A stretch of 15,563 bases of DNA, taken from contig JBGUOI010000026.1 of the NCBI GenBank assembly GCA_045118075.1, positions 1-15,563 on the forward strand, read 5' to 3'. Each line of letters starts with the position of its first letter. The stretch's first letter is position 1. Source of the stretch: Merdiplasma sp045118075. GTDB taxonomy: Bacteria > Bacillota > Clostridia > Lachnospirales > Lachnospiraceae. Below the pieces are notes generated by a model that was given only the letters and a program-made list of their open reading frames with translations, had not been told where the DNA came from and did not search any database. The translations under genes were made by a program, and so were the position numbers. Positions 4,366 to 12,125 of this stretch are shown here, one piece after another.

Positions 4366-7251
4366 TTAGTCCTGAGTAGAGTTATTGGTAGTGATATTGG
4401 TAACAGCGGTATCGGATACAAGAGCAGTCTCCTCTTCTTTTCCGAAATAATAGGAGATGGCATCCTTGGCCGCCGCAGCAGCATTCGACGAGGAATAACC
4501 GTTGGCGATTCTGACCGTGATCGTCATTTCAGGGTTATTGTACGGCGCATATCCGATAAACAAAGCGTGAGTAGGCCGCAGAGTGGTCTCCTGGGCCGTT
4601 CCCGTTTTACCGGCCACCGGTACGGTCTGATAATCCCTGAATACATCATGCTGCTGTGCCATGGCTCTCATTCCTGCATGGATCGCTCCCCACAGATTAT
4701 CCGGGAGATCGACCGTTGAATGAAGGACCGGTTCATTCGAATCAATGATATTGCCGTTTGAATCCGTGACCCGGTTAATCAGAGTCAGGTCATAACAATT
4801 ACCGCTGTTGGCGATCGTATTCACATATTTTGCCAGCTGGGTGACCGTAAAGGAATGATTACTCTGTCCCATAGCCGCACGCACAGCATCATAGTCGGCA
4901 ATATGCGGAGCTGTTTCGGGGACTTCCACGCCGGATTTTCCGTCCAGTCCGTACATGGCCGCATATTTCTGGAGCTGTTCAATGCCCAGTTCATCCTGAT
5001 AGACACCGTTCACGAAGCTCAGCCTGAAACCGATCGTATTAAAATAATAGTTGCATGAATCACGGATAGCCGTCTGGAGCACTTCATATCCGTGGGCACC
5101 GGGATTGACCCAGCATTTGATAGGAGGATCGACTTCCTCGAAAAGACCCGTGCAGCCGATCCCTTCATCGATCGCGACAACATTTTCCATAACGCCGGCC
5201 GTTGCGCTGACGATCTTGAAGGTGGAACCGGGCGCAAGAACCTCCTGCGTAGCCCTGCTGTAGAAAGGCGATGAAAGGTCAGTCACCAGTTTATTATAGT
5301 AGGCACTGTCCATCTCATTGACAAGGCGGTTGCTGTCATATCCGGGATAGCTCACACAGCATTTAACGTCTCCGCTTGCGGGATCGGTGATCACTATAGA
5401 ACCGGAACAGGGCGTCAGGGCAAGCTGCGCCGGTGTCAGTTCCAGATTATAGATCTTTTCGCGGATGAAATCATACGCCCCCATCGTACCGTCCGAAAGG
5501 ATATCATACATGGCGACATCCATATCAAGAATTCCCTGGTCATAGAGAAGGAGGCATACCTCCGAGCCGCTCAGGGAACCTTCCTTAAGCATGTAGCGGA
5601 ATACACGCTTACAGAAATCCGTATCATCCATCAGGTATTCCTGGATATAATCCGCCAGAGCGGTATAGATCTCCTCAGAATCCATATAGGCGGTATTCTC
5701 GGTGATGCCGTTGATATCGATCCAGTTTTTGGAGATGGCATAGGTCAAAAACTCCTGGAGGCCGATGCTCTCCTCCTGGCTCCACGCGATCCAGGTAAGG
5801 TCAGATTCGTCGATCGCGTCCGAATTCAGGATGCCGGTCCCGGTGAGCATATCGTTTACGATATAGGACTGATAGACCTGCATTTCCTCAGTCAGTTCGC
5901 TGTAAGGCGTGGGATCGGGCCGAATCAGCTGATCCTTCAGTTCATTGAAGATGTCTTCTGCCTTTTTCTGGAAAAGCTCATAAACATGCTTTTCGTTTGT
6001 GGAAGCATCTTTGGAAGACAGATGCTTAACGTCCAGCACATTATTCTCAAACAATGAGAAATACACATCATAAACCGGGATCCGGACATCATCGGATGAA
6101 GTGATCCATTCCGTATTGATCGAGTCCGTATCCACGATATTCTGCCACAGGATACCGGCAATATAGCGTTCCAGTATTTTATAGGCAGCGATCTGCAGGT
6201 CACGGTCGATCGTCAGATACAGGCTGTTTCCGGCCTGCGGCTCGATCCTTGACTCTGTGCTGAGCGTACGGCCCAGGTTATCCACATAGATCGTCTCAAG
6301 GCCCTTGTCTCCGTGGAGGGAAGTTTCCATGACCTGTTCCATGCCGACTTTGCCGACAATGTCATTGGCGTCATAGGATTTGTCGACTTCCTGAAGATCC
6401 CTGAGTTCTTCCGCGGATATCCTGCCGGTGTAACCGATGATCTGGGAGAAGTATTCCGCATCGTTATAGACCCTGAGATAATCTTCCACAACATCGATGC
6501 CCGACAGTTCACCGCTGTTCTCAAGAAGCTGGGATACGGTCTCCTCACAGACATTTTTCGCGATCGTGATCGAGTTATACCGCTGGAAATTATTGGCTGC
6601 AAGTTCGGCTCTTAATGCACAAAGCTGAAGGATCTCTTCTTTTGTAAATTCCTCCGGAAGCTGATAGAGCGCTCTCTCACGGACTGTCGTCCGTTCATCG
6701 ATCAGGCCGAAATATTTAGGGGTGCACAGCATCTCGATCAGTTCAGGCGCCGTAATATTCTTCTGCTCATCGGTAAGGTCATCGATATAGGCCTGGCCGA
6801 ACAGATCCGCTTTAAAACGGCTGAGCGTAAAGCCGGAGGCAGTATAGACAAATTCTCCGTCATCGCTGAGGGCAACGCGGAAATTGGTTGTGATGGAATC
6901 CCCGTGGCTTTCGATGATCTTTATTGTCCGGTAAAGAATACTGTTGAGCGTCAGGTTGCGGATATGTGTGCTCTCATAAGATCCCCTGTCCTCAAAGACG
7001 ACCACATAGGACAGCTGGTTATACGCCAGCAGATCACCGTCGCAGTCATAGATCTGGCCGCGGGTGCTCGGAAGAACGCGGGTCTTTTTTATGGACATGG
7101 CAAAACTGTTCAGATAGGTCTCACCGCGGATGATCTGCAGGTCGAACAGACGCTGGACCAGCAGGCCGGCCATCAGTATAAAGAATATGGTCAGCACGAG
7201 TATGCGGAGATTGGTTCCGCGGATAAACCGGCGGCTTCTTCTGTTACGCAA
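4366..7251 (-). CDS. mrdA: Penicillin-binding protein 2 (class B, elongation), unusually long
   Basis: A class B transpeptidase that cross-links new side-wall peptidoglycan together with RodA. There is a short basic tail, then a membrane segment at about 15-34. The dimerisation/pedestal domain follows, with RGQIYDCDGDLLAYN at 64-78 and GRISAEEL at 276-283. The transpeptidase domain has STFK at 676-679 (nucleophile S676), SCN at 732-734 and KTGTAQ at 882-887. At 961 residues it far exceeds E. coli PBP2 (633). The excess is mostly an acidic segment of about 250 residues (roughly 360-612) between the LTIDRDLQIAAYKIL helix and the strand SGSIVITDPASGDV, which are normally adjacent. The tail is rich in Ser/Thr/Asn. 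The start is TTG at 7251, overlapping mreD by 8 nt, with AAAAGGAG about 11 nt upstream; the next ATG is codon 28. Confidence 0.93.
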   Translation of the reverse strand: MRNRRSRRFIRGTNLRILVLTIFFILMAGLLVQRLFDLQIIRGETYLNSFAMSIKKTRVLPSTRGQIYDCDGDLLAYNQLSYVVVFEDRGSYESTHIRNLTLNSILYRTIKIIESHGDSITTNFRVALSDDGEFVYTASGFTLSRFKADLFGQAYIDDLTDEQKNITAPELIEMLCTPKYFGLIDERTTVRERALYQLPEEFTKEEILQLCALRAELAANNFQRYNSITIAKNVCEETVSQLLENSGELSGIDVVEDYLRVYNDAEYFSQIIGYTGRISAEELRDLQEVDKSYDANDIVGKVGMEQVMETSLHGDKGLETIYVDNLGRTLSTESRIEPQAGNSLYLTIDRDLQIAAYKILERYIAGILWQNIVDTDSINTEWITSSDDVRIPVYDVYFSLFENNVLDVKHLSSKDASTNEKHVYELFQKKAEDIFNELKDQLIRPDPTPYSELTEEMQVYQSYIVNDMLTGTGILNSDAIDESDLTWIAWSQEESIGLQEFLTYAISKNWIDINGITENTAYMDSEEIYTALADYIQEYLMDDTDFCKRVFRYMLKEGSLSGSEVCLLLYDQGILDMDVAMYDILSDGTMGAYDFIREKIYNLELTPAQLALTPCSGSIVITDPASGDVKCCVSYPGYDSNRLVNEMDSAYYNKLVTDLSSPFYSRATQEVLAPGSTFKIVSATAGVMENVVAIDEGIGCTGLFEEVDPPIKCWVNPGAHGYEVLQTAIRDSCNYYFNTIGFRLSFVNGVYQDELGIEQLQKYAAMYGLDGKSGVEVPETAPHIADYDAVRAAMGQSNHSFTVTQLAKYVNTIANSGNCYDLTLINRVTDSNGNIIDSNEPVLHSTVDLPDNLWGAIHAGMRAMAQQHDVFRDYQTVPVAGKTGTAQETTLRPTHALFIGYAPYNNPEMTITVRIANGYSSSNAAAAAKDAISYYFGKEEETALVSDTAVTNITTNNSTQD

Positions 7252-7762
7252 TACTGTCTAAGCTCCTTTTATCACTCTTGTTAAGTCGCAGATTGATTCT
7301 GTACAGCAGATGATAGACCGCCAAAGTGGCGATGATCGTGTACAGCAGTTCGGGGATGATGATCCTTTTTAAATAAAAAAGAACATGTATCCTGCCCCGC
7401 AGCAGAAAAGTGAGAATATACCGGCTTACGCTGTAAAAGAGATCGCCGGCTGTCACTAAAAGCAGCGGTGTCTTAATATCATCATCATAAAATATCCGGT
7501 AGCAGTAACCGCTTGCATAGCCGATCCACATATAGAGAAGTGCATTGAGCCCGACCTGTCCCGGATAGAACAGATCCATGCACAGTCCTCCCGCGAAACC
7601 AACCAGCAGGCCGGACAGTCTGCCTCTCATCAGTCCGAAGGAGACCGCAAGGATCACCATCAGGTTCGGCTTTACGGAAGCGATCTCAAATATCTGGAAA
7701 ACACTGCACTGCAAAAGTACGGTCACAACGATCAGTACGGCAGTCACTATCTTTCGCTTCAA
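7244..7762 (-). CDS. mreD: Rod shape-determining membrane protein MreD
   Basis: MreD is an integral membrane part of the elongasome that binds MreC and the PBP2/RodA pair. The 172 residues form about five or six hydrophobic helices (roughly 5-22, 33-62, 71-90, 98-122, 132-158). The segment from GLCMDLFYPG (59-68) to GLNALLYMWIGY (71-82) is the family signature. The C-terminus is short and charged. The start is TTG at 7762, 2 nt after the mreC stop, with the purine-rich GGAGGAGGG about 9 nt upstream inside mreC; no ATG lies nearby. The end overlaps mrdA by 8 nt. The protein is weakly conserved in general, so the call rests on signature, topology and position together. Confidence 0.92.
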   Translation of the reverse strand: MKRKIVTAVLIVVTVLLQCSVFQIFEIASVKPNLMVILAVSFGLMRGRLSGLLVGFAGGLCMDLFYPGQVGLNALLYMWIGYASGYCYRIFYDDDIKTPLLLVTAGDLFYSVSRYILTFLLRGRIHVLFYLKRIIIPELLYTIIATLAVYHLLYRINLRLNKSDKRSLDSIA

Positions 7763-7764
7763 AA

Positions 7765-8688
7765 TCAGGCACCCTCCTCCGGTGCTGCCGTGGGCACGTC
7801 CACGTCGTTGACGATTTGGTCTTTCGCGTCATCGGGGCTGGCAACATAATTCTTGGTCTCAAGGATGACCAGTACCTCCTGGAGATGTTTGAAATCGACC
7901 ACAGGAGTGATCTCCCCGGATTTTGTCAGATTGTTCGGATCGTTATTGAGCTGGCTGATATATCCGATCAGGATGCCGGGAAGGTATTTCTCACTGATGT
8001 TGCTGGTAACGATCTTGTCTCCGACATGCACTTTATTGTCTTCATCCGTAAGCTTGACCAGCATTAATGAACCCTGGTCGATCAATTCCAGGTCACCGGC
8101 AATAATGCAGGTATCCGATGTATTGGAAACCATAGCGCTGACATTTGAATTGTCATCGATGATCGCTCTCACGGCGGCCCAGTTGGGACCGGCATCGGTT
8201 ACGATCCCGACAAGACCGGAACCGGCGATCACATTACAGTCTTTCACGATCCCGTCATCCGTTCCCTTATCGATCGTAAAGGTAGAGAACCAGTTTCCGC
8301 TGTCTTTGGAGATCACATGGGCACCGGTCGTCTTATAGTCTGCATACGTCTCAGAAAGCTCAAGCAGCTCACGCAGCCGTGACAGTTCTTCTTTATCAAG
8401 CACCAGTTTGCTGTTCTCTGCCGTGAGGGTATCGAGCTGTTCTTTCAAAGCTTCATTCTCCGCACGCAGTTCGGATGAACTCGACACATTTTCGGTGATC
8501 GAGCCAAGGTATCTCCCCAGCTGGTTTATCCCTTTCTGGACAGGCATCACGATGACCCCGACGATATTCCTCACGGGACTGAATGCACTGCCGTTTACGA
8601 TCGATACACCGATCAGGAAAACACACAGGATCGTAAGAAGTGTCAGGATCGTTTTGGCGGATGTGTTTTGATATTTGTCTTTTCTCAT
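7765..8688 (-). CDS. mreC: Rod shape-determining protein MreC
   Basis: MreC is a bitopic extracellular scaffold that activates PBP2/RodA. The 307 residues have a basic N-terminus, one membrane segment at about 13-32, a heptad-like coiled coil at about 67-112 (dimerisation) and the beta-domain at about 120-278. Recognisable blocks are SGNWFSTFTIDKG at 130-142, GLVGIV at 158-163, GDKIVTS at 223-229 and KYLPGILIGYI at 234-244. An acidic, Pro/Ala-containing tail of about 28 residues follows. The start is ATG at 8688. A GGGGGGA tract about 12 nt upstream is the only ribosome-binding-like sequence, so initiation may be weak or rely on transcription from mreB. The 37-nt gap from mreB is the widest inside the elongation block. 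Confidence 0.95.
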   Translation of the reverse strand: MRKDKYQNTSAKTILTLLTILCVFLIGVSIVNGSAFSPVRNIVGVIVMPVQKGINQLGRYLGSITENVSSSSELRAENEALKEQLDTLTAENSKLVLDKEELSRLRELLELSETYADYKTTGAHVISKDSGNWFSTFTIDKGTDDGIVKDCNVIAGSGLVGIVTDAGPNWAAVRAIIDDNSNVSAMVSNTSDTCIIAGDLELIDQGSLMLVKLTDEDNKVHVGDKIVTSNISEKYLPGILIGYISQLNNDPNNLTKSGEITPVVDFKHLQEVLVILETKNYVASPDDAKDQIVNDVDVPTAAPEEGA

Positions 8689-8725
8689 AAAAAATGAGTC
8701 CCCCCGGTAAAAGGCGCCCTGCCTG

Positions 8726-9730
8726 TCAAAGCGCAGGAGTCCTTGTCAGTTCAAGTAATTCTTTGCGGTTGATGATCTCGAGAATCCCCCGGATGGTACT
8801 GTTGCGGGGATCCTGTATGTGATAGATCGGAAGTCCGATCTCCTTTTGCATATAAATAGGCAGGTTCAGGATCATAGAGACACCGCCGGTAAGGAAAATG
8901 CCCTCACGTGCAATATCCCTCGAAAGCTGCGGCGGGATGCGGCCGTAAACAGCCTGGATCTCATCAATGATGCGGTCGATCACATCGATGATAGCGACAC
9001 TGACAGCCAGGGACGGGATCACATCCGATTTCGGAAGGCCTGAAAGTGTATGGATTCCGAATATCTGCTGTTCCAGACGGGGGCCGTTGATCATAAACGC
9101 AAGATTGTTCTTGAGTATTTGCGCCGTCTTCATACCGATGTTGATATTAAATTTCCGGCGGATCATCGTGGCGATCTCCTCGTCGAGCTTCCGGCCGCCA
9201 AGGCGGAGCGTCTGACCGAGGATGACCTTGCCGCCTGAAATGACCGAGATCTCAGTCGTATCAGCACCGATATTGACGATCATATGTCCGCTGCCGGAAA
9301 GCACATCAAGGCCGATGCTCACCGCATCAGCCAGTCCTTTGTCAATGAGCCGGACCCTGTTGGTCTCCCTGCTGTCGCTGATGACATTGAAAAAAGCCCT
9401 CTGCTGTACCGGTGTCACATTAGTCGGGACCGCCAGGCAAAGGCCTGAACTTTTTTTGGCAAAAGTGGTAAACTGCCGCAGCGTATAGGAAAGTACTCTC
9501 TCCATATTGGTTGCGCTCGCGATCACACCGCCGGACATGGGACAGCTGACCTCTACGTCGACCGGGTTTTTTTCATACATTTCCCAGGCATCGTTGCCGA
9601 TCGCGATCACCCTGGAGTTGTTCCTGACAGCGATCATATTCTTGCTGTCAAGGAAATGCTGGCTGTCTTTATCGCGCAGCTTGAGCGTATCGGTGCCAAG
9701 GTCGACACCATACAGCGATTTAAAAAGCAT
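8726..9730 (-). CDS. mreB: MreB-like actin homologue, divergent ATPase site
   Basis: This bacterial actin should form membrane-bound filaments that guide side-wall synthesis. At 334 residues it has the usual length. Actin-fold blocks are phosphate 1, YGVDLGTDTLKL (7-18), connect 1 at about 129-141, phosphate 2, NIGADTTEISVIS (153-165), GGRKLDEEI (178-186) and the adenosine/phosphate loop FLTGGVSMI (279-287). Compared by eye with canonical MreB, the EEP motif in connect 1, whose second Glu activates water, reads DKG (K131), and the DIGGGTTE Asp that helps hold Mg is N153. D10 and the TTE residues remain. Position directly before mreC and mreD supports the name, but it could be one of several MreB/Mbl-type paralogues. 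The start is ATG at 9730, with AAAGAGG 5 nt upstream, 13 nt after radC. Confidence 0.88.
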   Translation of the reverse strand: MLFKSLYGVDLGTDTLKLRDKDSQHFLDSKNMIAVRNNSRVIAIGNDAWEMYEKNPVDVEVSCPMSGGVIASATNMERVLSYTLRQFTTFAKKSSGLCLAVPTNVTPVQQRAFFNVISDSRETNRVRLIDKGLADAVSIGLDVLSGSGHMIVNIGADTTEISVISGGKVILGQTLRLGGRKLDEEIATMIRRKFNINIGMKTAQILKNNLAFMINGPRLEQQIFGIHTLSGLPKSDVIPSLAVSVAIIDVIDRIIDEIQAVYGRIPPQLSRDIAREGIFLTGGVSMILNLPIYMQKEIGLPIYHIQDPRNSTIRGILEIINRKELLELTRTPAL

Positions 9731-9743
9731 GGCTGCCTCTTTC

Positions 9744-10433
9744 TCACATTAATCCGTATTGCCGGAAACTGAAGTAACGCTGATCACCCATGATAATGTG
9801 GTCAACAAGTTCGATCCCGATGAGCTTTCCGGCCTGCTCAACCTGGGCCGTCAGAGAAAGATCCTCCCCGCTTGGCGAGGGGTCTCCGCTGGGATGGTTA
9901 TGCATCAGGATAATACCGACGGCCCCGTAACGGAGTGCTGTCAGAAAGATCTCCCTGGGAGATACAGCCGACATATTCACTGTTCCCCTGGAGATCACTT
10001 CCTCCCCTACCAGACGGCTTCGGGAGTTAAGCAGGAGCAGGACGACTTTTTCCGCGTCGTCATGCCTGAAATCTTCCATAAAGTATTCCGCAACCGTCTC
10101 CGGATCAGTCAGGTCAAGAGAAGCGGACGCGTTTTCCCTGGCGATTCGCCGGGATAATTCTCCGATACACGCCAGTTTCATGGCTTTTACCGGACCGATG
10201 CCTTTCAGGCTCGTAAGCCCGGAAAGCTTCATCCGGCTAAGGCCCGCCAGGCCTTTGCATTCGGGCAGGCTGAGAATCTGCCTGCACATGGTCAGGGCCG
10301 ACAGGCCCCTTGAACCGCTCCCCACGATGATGCTTAAAAGTTCAGCATCCGTTAACGAGGTGCAGCCCAGCTGCCGGAACTTTTCATAAGGCTGTTCCTG
10401 CAGCGGAAGATCTTTCATCACAGTCTCTGGCAT
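9744..10433 (-). CDS. radC: RadC family protein (JAMM/MPN+ domain)
   Basis: RadC-family proteins carry a zinc JAMM (MPN+) domain; the older link to DNA repair is weakly supported and the true role is open. There is an N-terminal RadC segment (KDLPLQEQPYEKF, SLTDAELLSIIVGSGSRG), then a helix-hairpin-helix-like stretch LTSLKGIGPVKAMKL at about 73-87. The JAMM site is HNHPSGDPSPSGED at 178-191, with H178, H180 and D191 as zinc ligands. All expected residues are present and the length of 229 is normal. The start is uncertain: ATG at 10433 fits the family N-terminus; GTG at 10448 and ATG at 10418 are alternatives, and the only purine-rich site (GGGAGAG near 10450) suits none well. It precedes mreB by 13 nt, a pairing common in Firmicutes, and probably shares its transcript. 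Confidence 0.93.
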   Translation of the reverse strand: MPETVMKDLPLQEQPYEKFRQLGCTSLTDAELLSIIVGSGSRGLSALTMCRQILSLPECKGLAGLSRMKLSGLTSLKGIGPVKAMKLACIGELSRRIARENASASLDLTDPETVAEYFMEDFRHDDAEKVVLLLLNSRSRLVGEEVISRGTVNMSAVSPREIFLTALRYGAVGIILMHNHPSGDPSPSGEDLSLTAQVEQAGKLIGIELVDHIIMGDQRYFSFRQYGLM

Positions 10434-10469
10434 AGTGACGATAAGCACTCTCCCGTAAAAAATACTTAA

Positions 10470-12113
10470 TCAACATATTATTTCATTATTCAATAAGAAA
10501 GTCAATACCGCCTCAGCCACCCTTATCCCATCGGCAGCCGCGGAGGTGATTCCTCCTGCATACCCCGCTCCTTCTCCGCAGGGAAAGATACCGGGAAATC
10601 CATCGGACTGCCTGTTTTCATTCCGGATGATCCTGAGCGGACTGGAAGTGCGCGTCTCCGCAGCAGCAAGCAGAACGTCATCTCCGTCGAAGCCTTCGAT
10701 CTTTGTCCCGAAAAAGTGCATTCCTTCTTCAATAGCGGAAGCGATCGTTTCGGGGAAAACCGCTCTTACATTGGCCGGAGCAAACGCCCCTTTGAAAGAG
10801 GGAGAAGTATTTCCCAGCGTTTCGGATCTCCTGCCCAGGCAGTAATCTTCGAAGCGCTGTACGGGGATCTTTCCGTCTGCAGCTTCAAAAGCCTTTCTTT
10901 CGATCGTCTGCTGAAAACGGACACCGGCAAGGGCATCGGTTCCGCCGAAATCTTCAGGCGAAACCGTCACAACGATCGCGCTGTTGGCGTTCCGGCCATC
11001 CCTTAAGTACCCGCTCATTCCGTTCACAGCCAGCATTCCTTCCTGTGAGGAGGCATTAACAACATCTCCTCCGGGGCACATACAAAAGGAGTAGACGCCT
11101 CTGCCAGCCGAAGTGCGGCCGGTAAGCTTATAAGGTGCAGCCCCCATCTCAAATTCGCATTCGGGACCGTACTGGGCGTCATTGATCAATTTCTGAGGAT
11201 GCTGTACACGGACTCCGCAGGCAAATGATTTCGGTTCCATGGGAAGTCCCAGTTCATGCAGCATGGCAAATGTATCCCGGGCACTGTGACCGATCGCAAG
11301 CACGATGCTCCCGGTTGTAAGGGAGGTCTCCAACCCTGAATCCCTCTCAAGTACATCCAGCCTGTAACCCCCTCCTTGAAGCGGCGTGATTTTTTTTAAG
11401 CAATTGCCGAACCGGACTTCTCCGCCGAGGGAAAGGATCTCTTCCCGGATATTTTTTACGACTCCGGCCAGTCTGTCTGTACCGATATGGGGCTGATAAT
11501 CATATCCGATCTCTTCCGGGGCACCGTGCTCGATAAAAGTCTCCAGGATAAAGCGGATCTTTCCGTCCGGATCCTTTATGGATGTGTTCAGCTTTCCGTC
11601 CGAAAATGTACCGGCGCCGCCTTCTCCGAACTGGACATTTGATTCCGGATCAAGTACGCCTTTCTCCCAGAAACGATGAACGGTCTGTTCACGTTCCTCC
11701 ACTTTCTGCCCTCTTTCAAGGACGATCGGAGATGCACCTTCACGCGCAAGCATAAGCGCACAGAAAAGCCCGGCAGGACCCGATCCGATGATCACGGGCC
11801 TTGAGGCTTTCCTGATCTTTTCTGCGGCTTTATCCTTGTCGAGACCGGGCATAAATACAAATGGTCTTGTTTCTGCCCTGAAAATATCCTTCCTGCCTCG
11901 TGATCTTTTTAGAATCTTCTCCTCACCCTTTACATCTGCATCTACCGTATAGACATACCAGATCTGAGGCCTTCGGTGAGCATCGACGGATCGCCTTATG
12001 ATATTCAGCGATCGGATATTCTGCTCCGGAATTCCAAGAAGGCCCGCGGCTTTCCTTGTAAGTTCGGGCATCGTATGATCCGGTCTCATTTTAATCTGCT
12101 GTATCCTGATCAA
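10470..12113 (-). CDS. Conserved NAD(P)/FAD-dependent oxidoreductase, role unknown
   Basis: A 547-residue cytosolic flavoprotein. An N-terminal domain of about 95 residues (MIRIQQIKM through the basic KRSRGRKD stretch) precedes a Rossmann FAD site, IIGSGPAG (108-115), with E133 of VLERG placed to bind the ribose. Other conserved blocks are FGEGGAGTFSDGKLNT at 162-177, FCMCPGG at 343-349, ETRTSSPLRI at 486-495 and the C-terminal FAD contact PCGEGAGYAGG at 511-521. This layout matches the widespread uncharacterised 'FAD-dependent dehydrogenase' group (COG2509-like), whose substrate is unknown to me; the C346-M-C pair could be redox-active but this is untested. The start is TTG at 12113, with AAAGGAG 6 nt upstream, overlapping the stop of the preceding gene. 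Gaps of 12 nt before and about 36 nt after suggest an operon. Confidence 0.9.
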   Translation of the reverse strand: MIRIQQIKMRPDHTMPELTRKAAGLLGIPEQNIRSLNIIRRSVDAHRRPQIWYVYTVDADVKGEEKILKRSRGRKDIFRAETRPFVFMPGLDKDKAAEKIRKASRPVIIGSGPAGLFCALMLAREGASPIVLERGQKVEEREQTVHRFWEKGVLDPESNVQFGEGGAGTFSDGKLNTSIKDPDGKIRFILETFIEHGAPEEIGYDYQPHIGTDRLAGVVKNIREEILSLGGEVRFGNCLKKITPLQGGGYRLDVLERDSGLETSLTTGSIVLAIGHSARDTFAMLHELGLPMEPKSFACGVRVQHPQKLINDAQYGPECEFEMGAAPYKLTGRTSAGRGVYSFCMCPGGDVVNASSQEGMLAVNGMSGYLRDGRNANSAIVVTVSPEDFGGTDALAGVRFQQTIERKAFEAADGKIPVQRFEDYCLGRRSETLGNTSPSFKGAFAPANVRAVFPETIASAIEEGMHFFGTKIEGFDGDDVLLAAAETRTSSPLRIIRNENRQSDGFPGIFPCGEGAGYAGGITSAAADGIRVAEAVLTFLLNNEIIC

Positions 12114-12125
12114 AACAGACTCCTT

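Noticed and set aside
4366..7251. PBP2 length as a sign of gene fusion or frameshift
   Set aside because: One uninterrupted frame holds the pedestal and transpeptidase motifs in order. The extra residues are an internal insertion, not a fused second enzyme that I can recognise.
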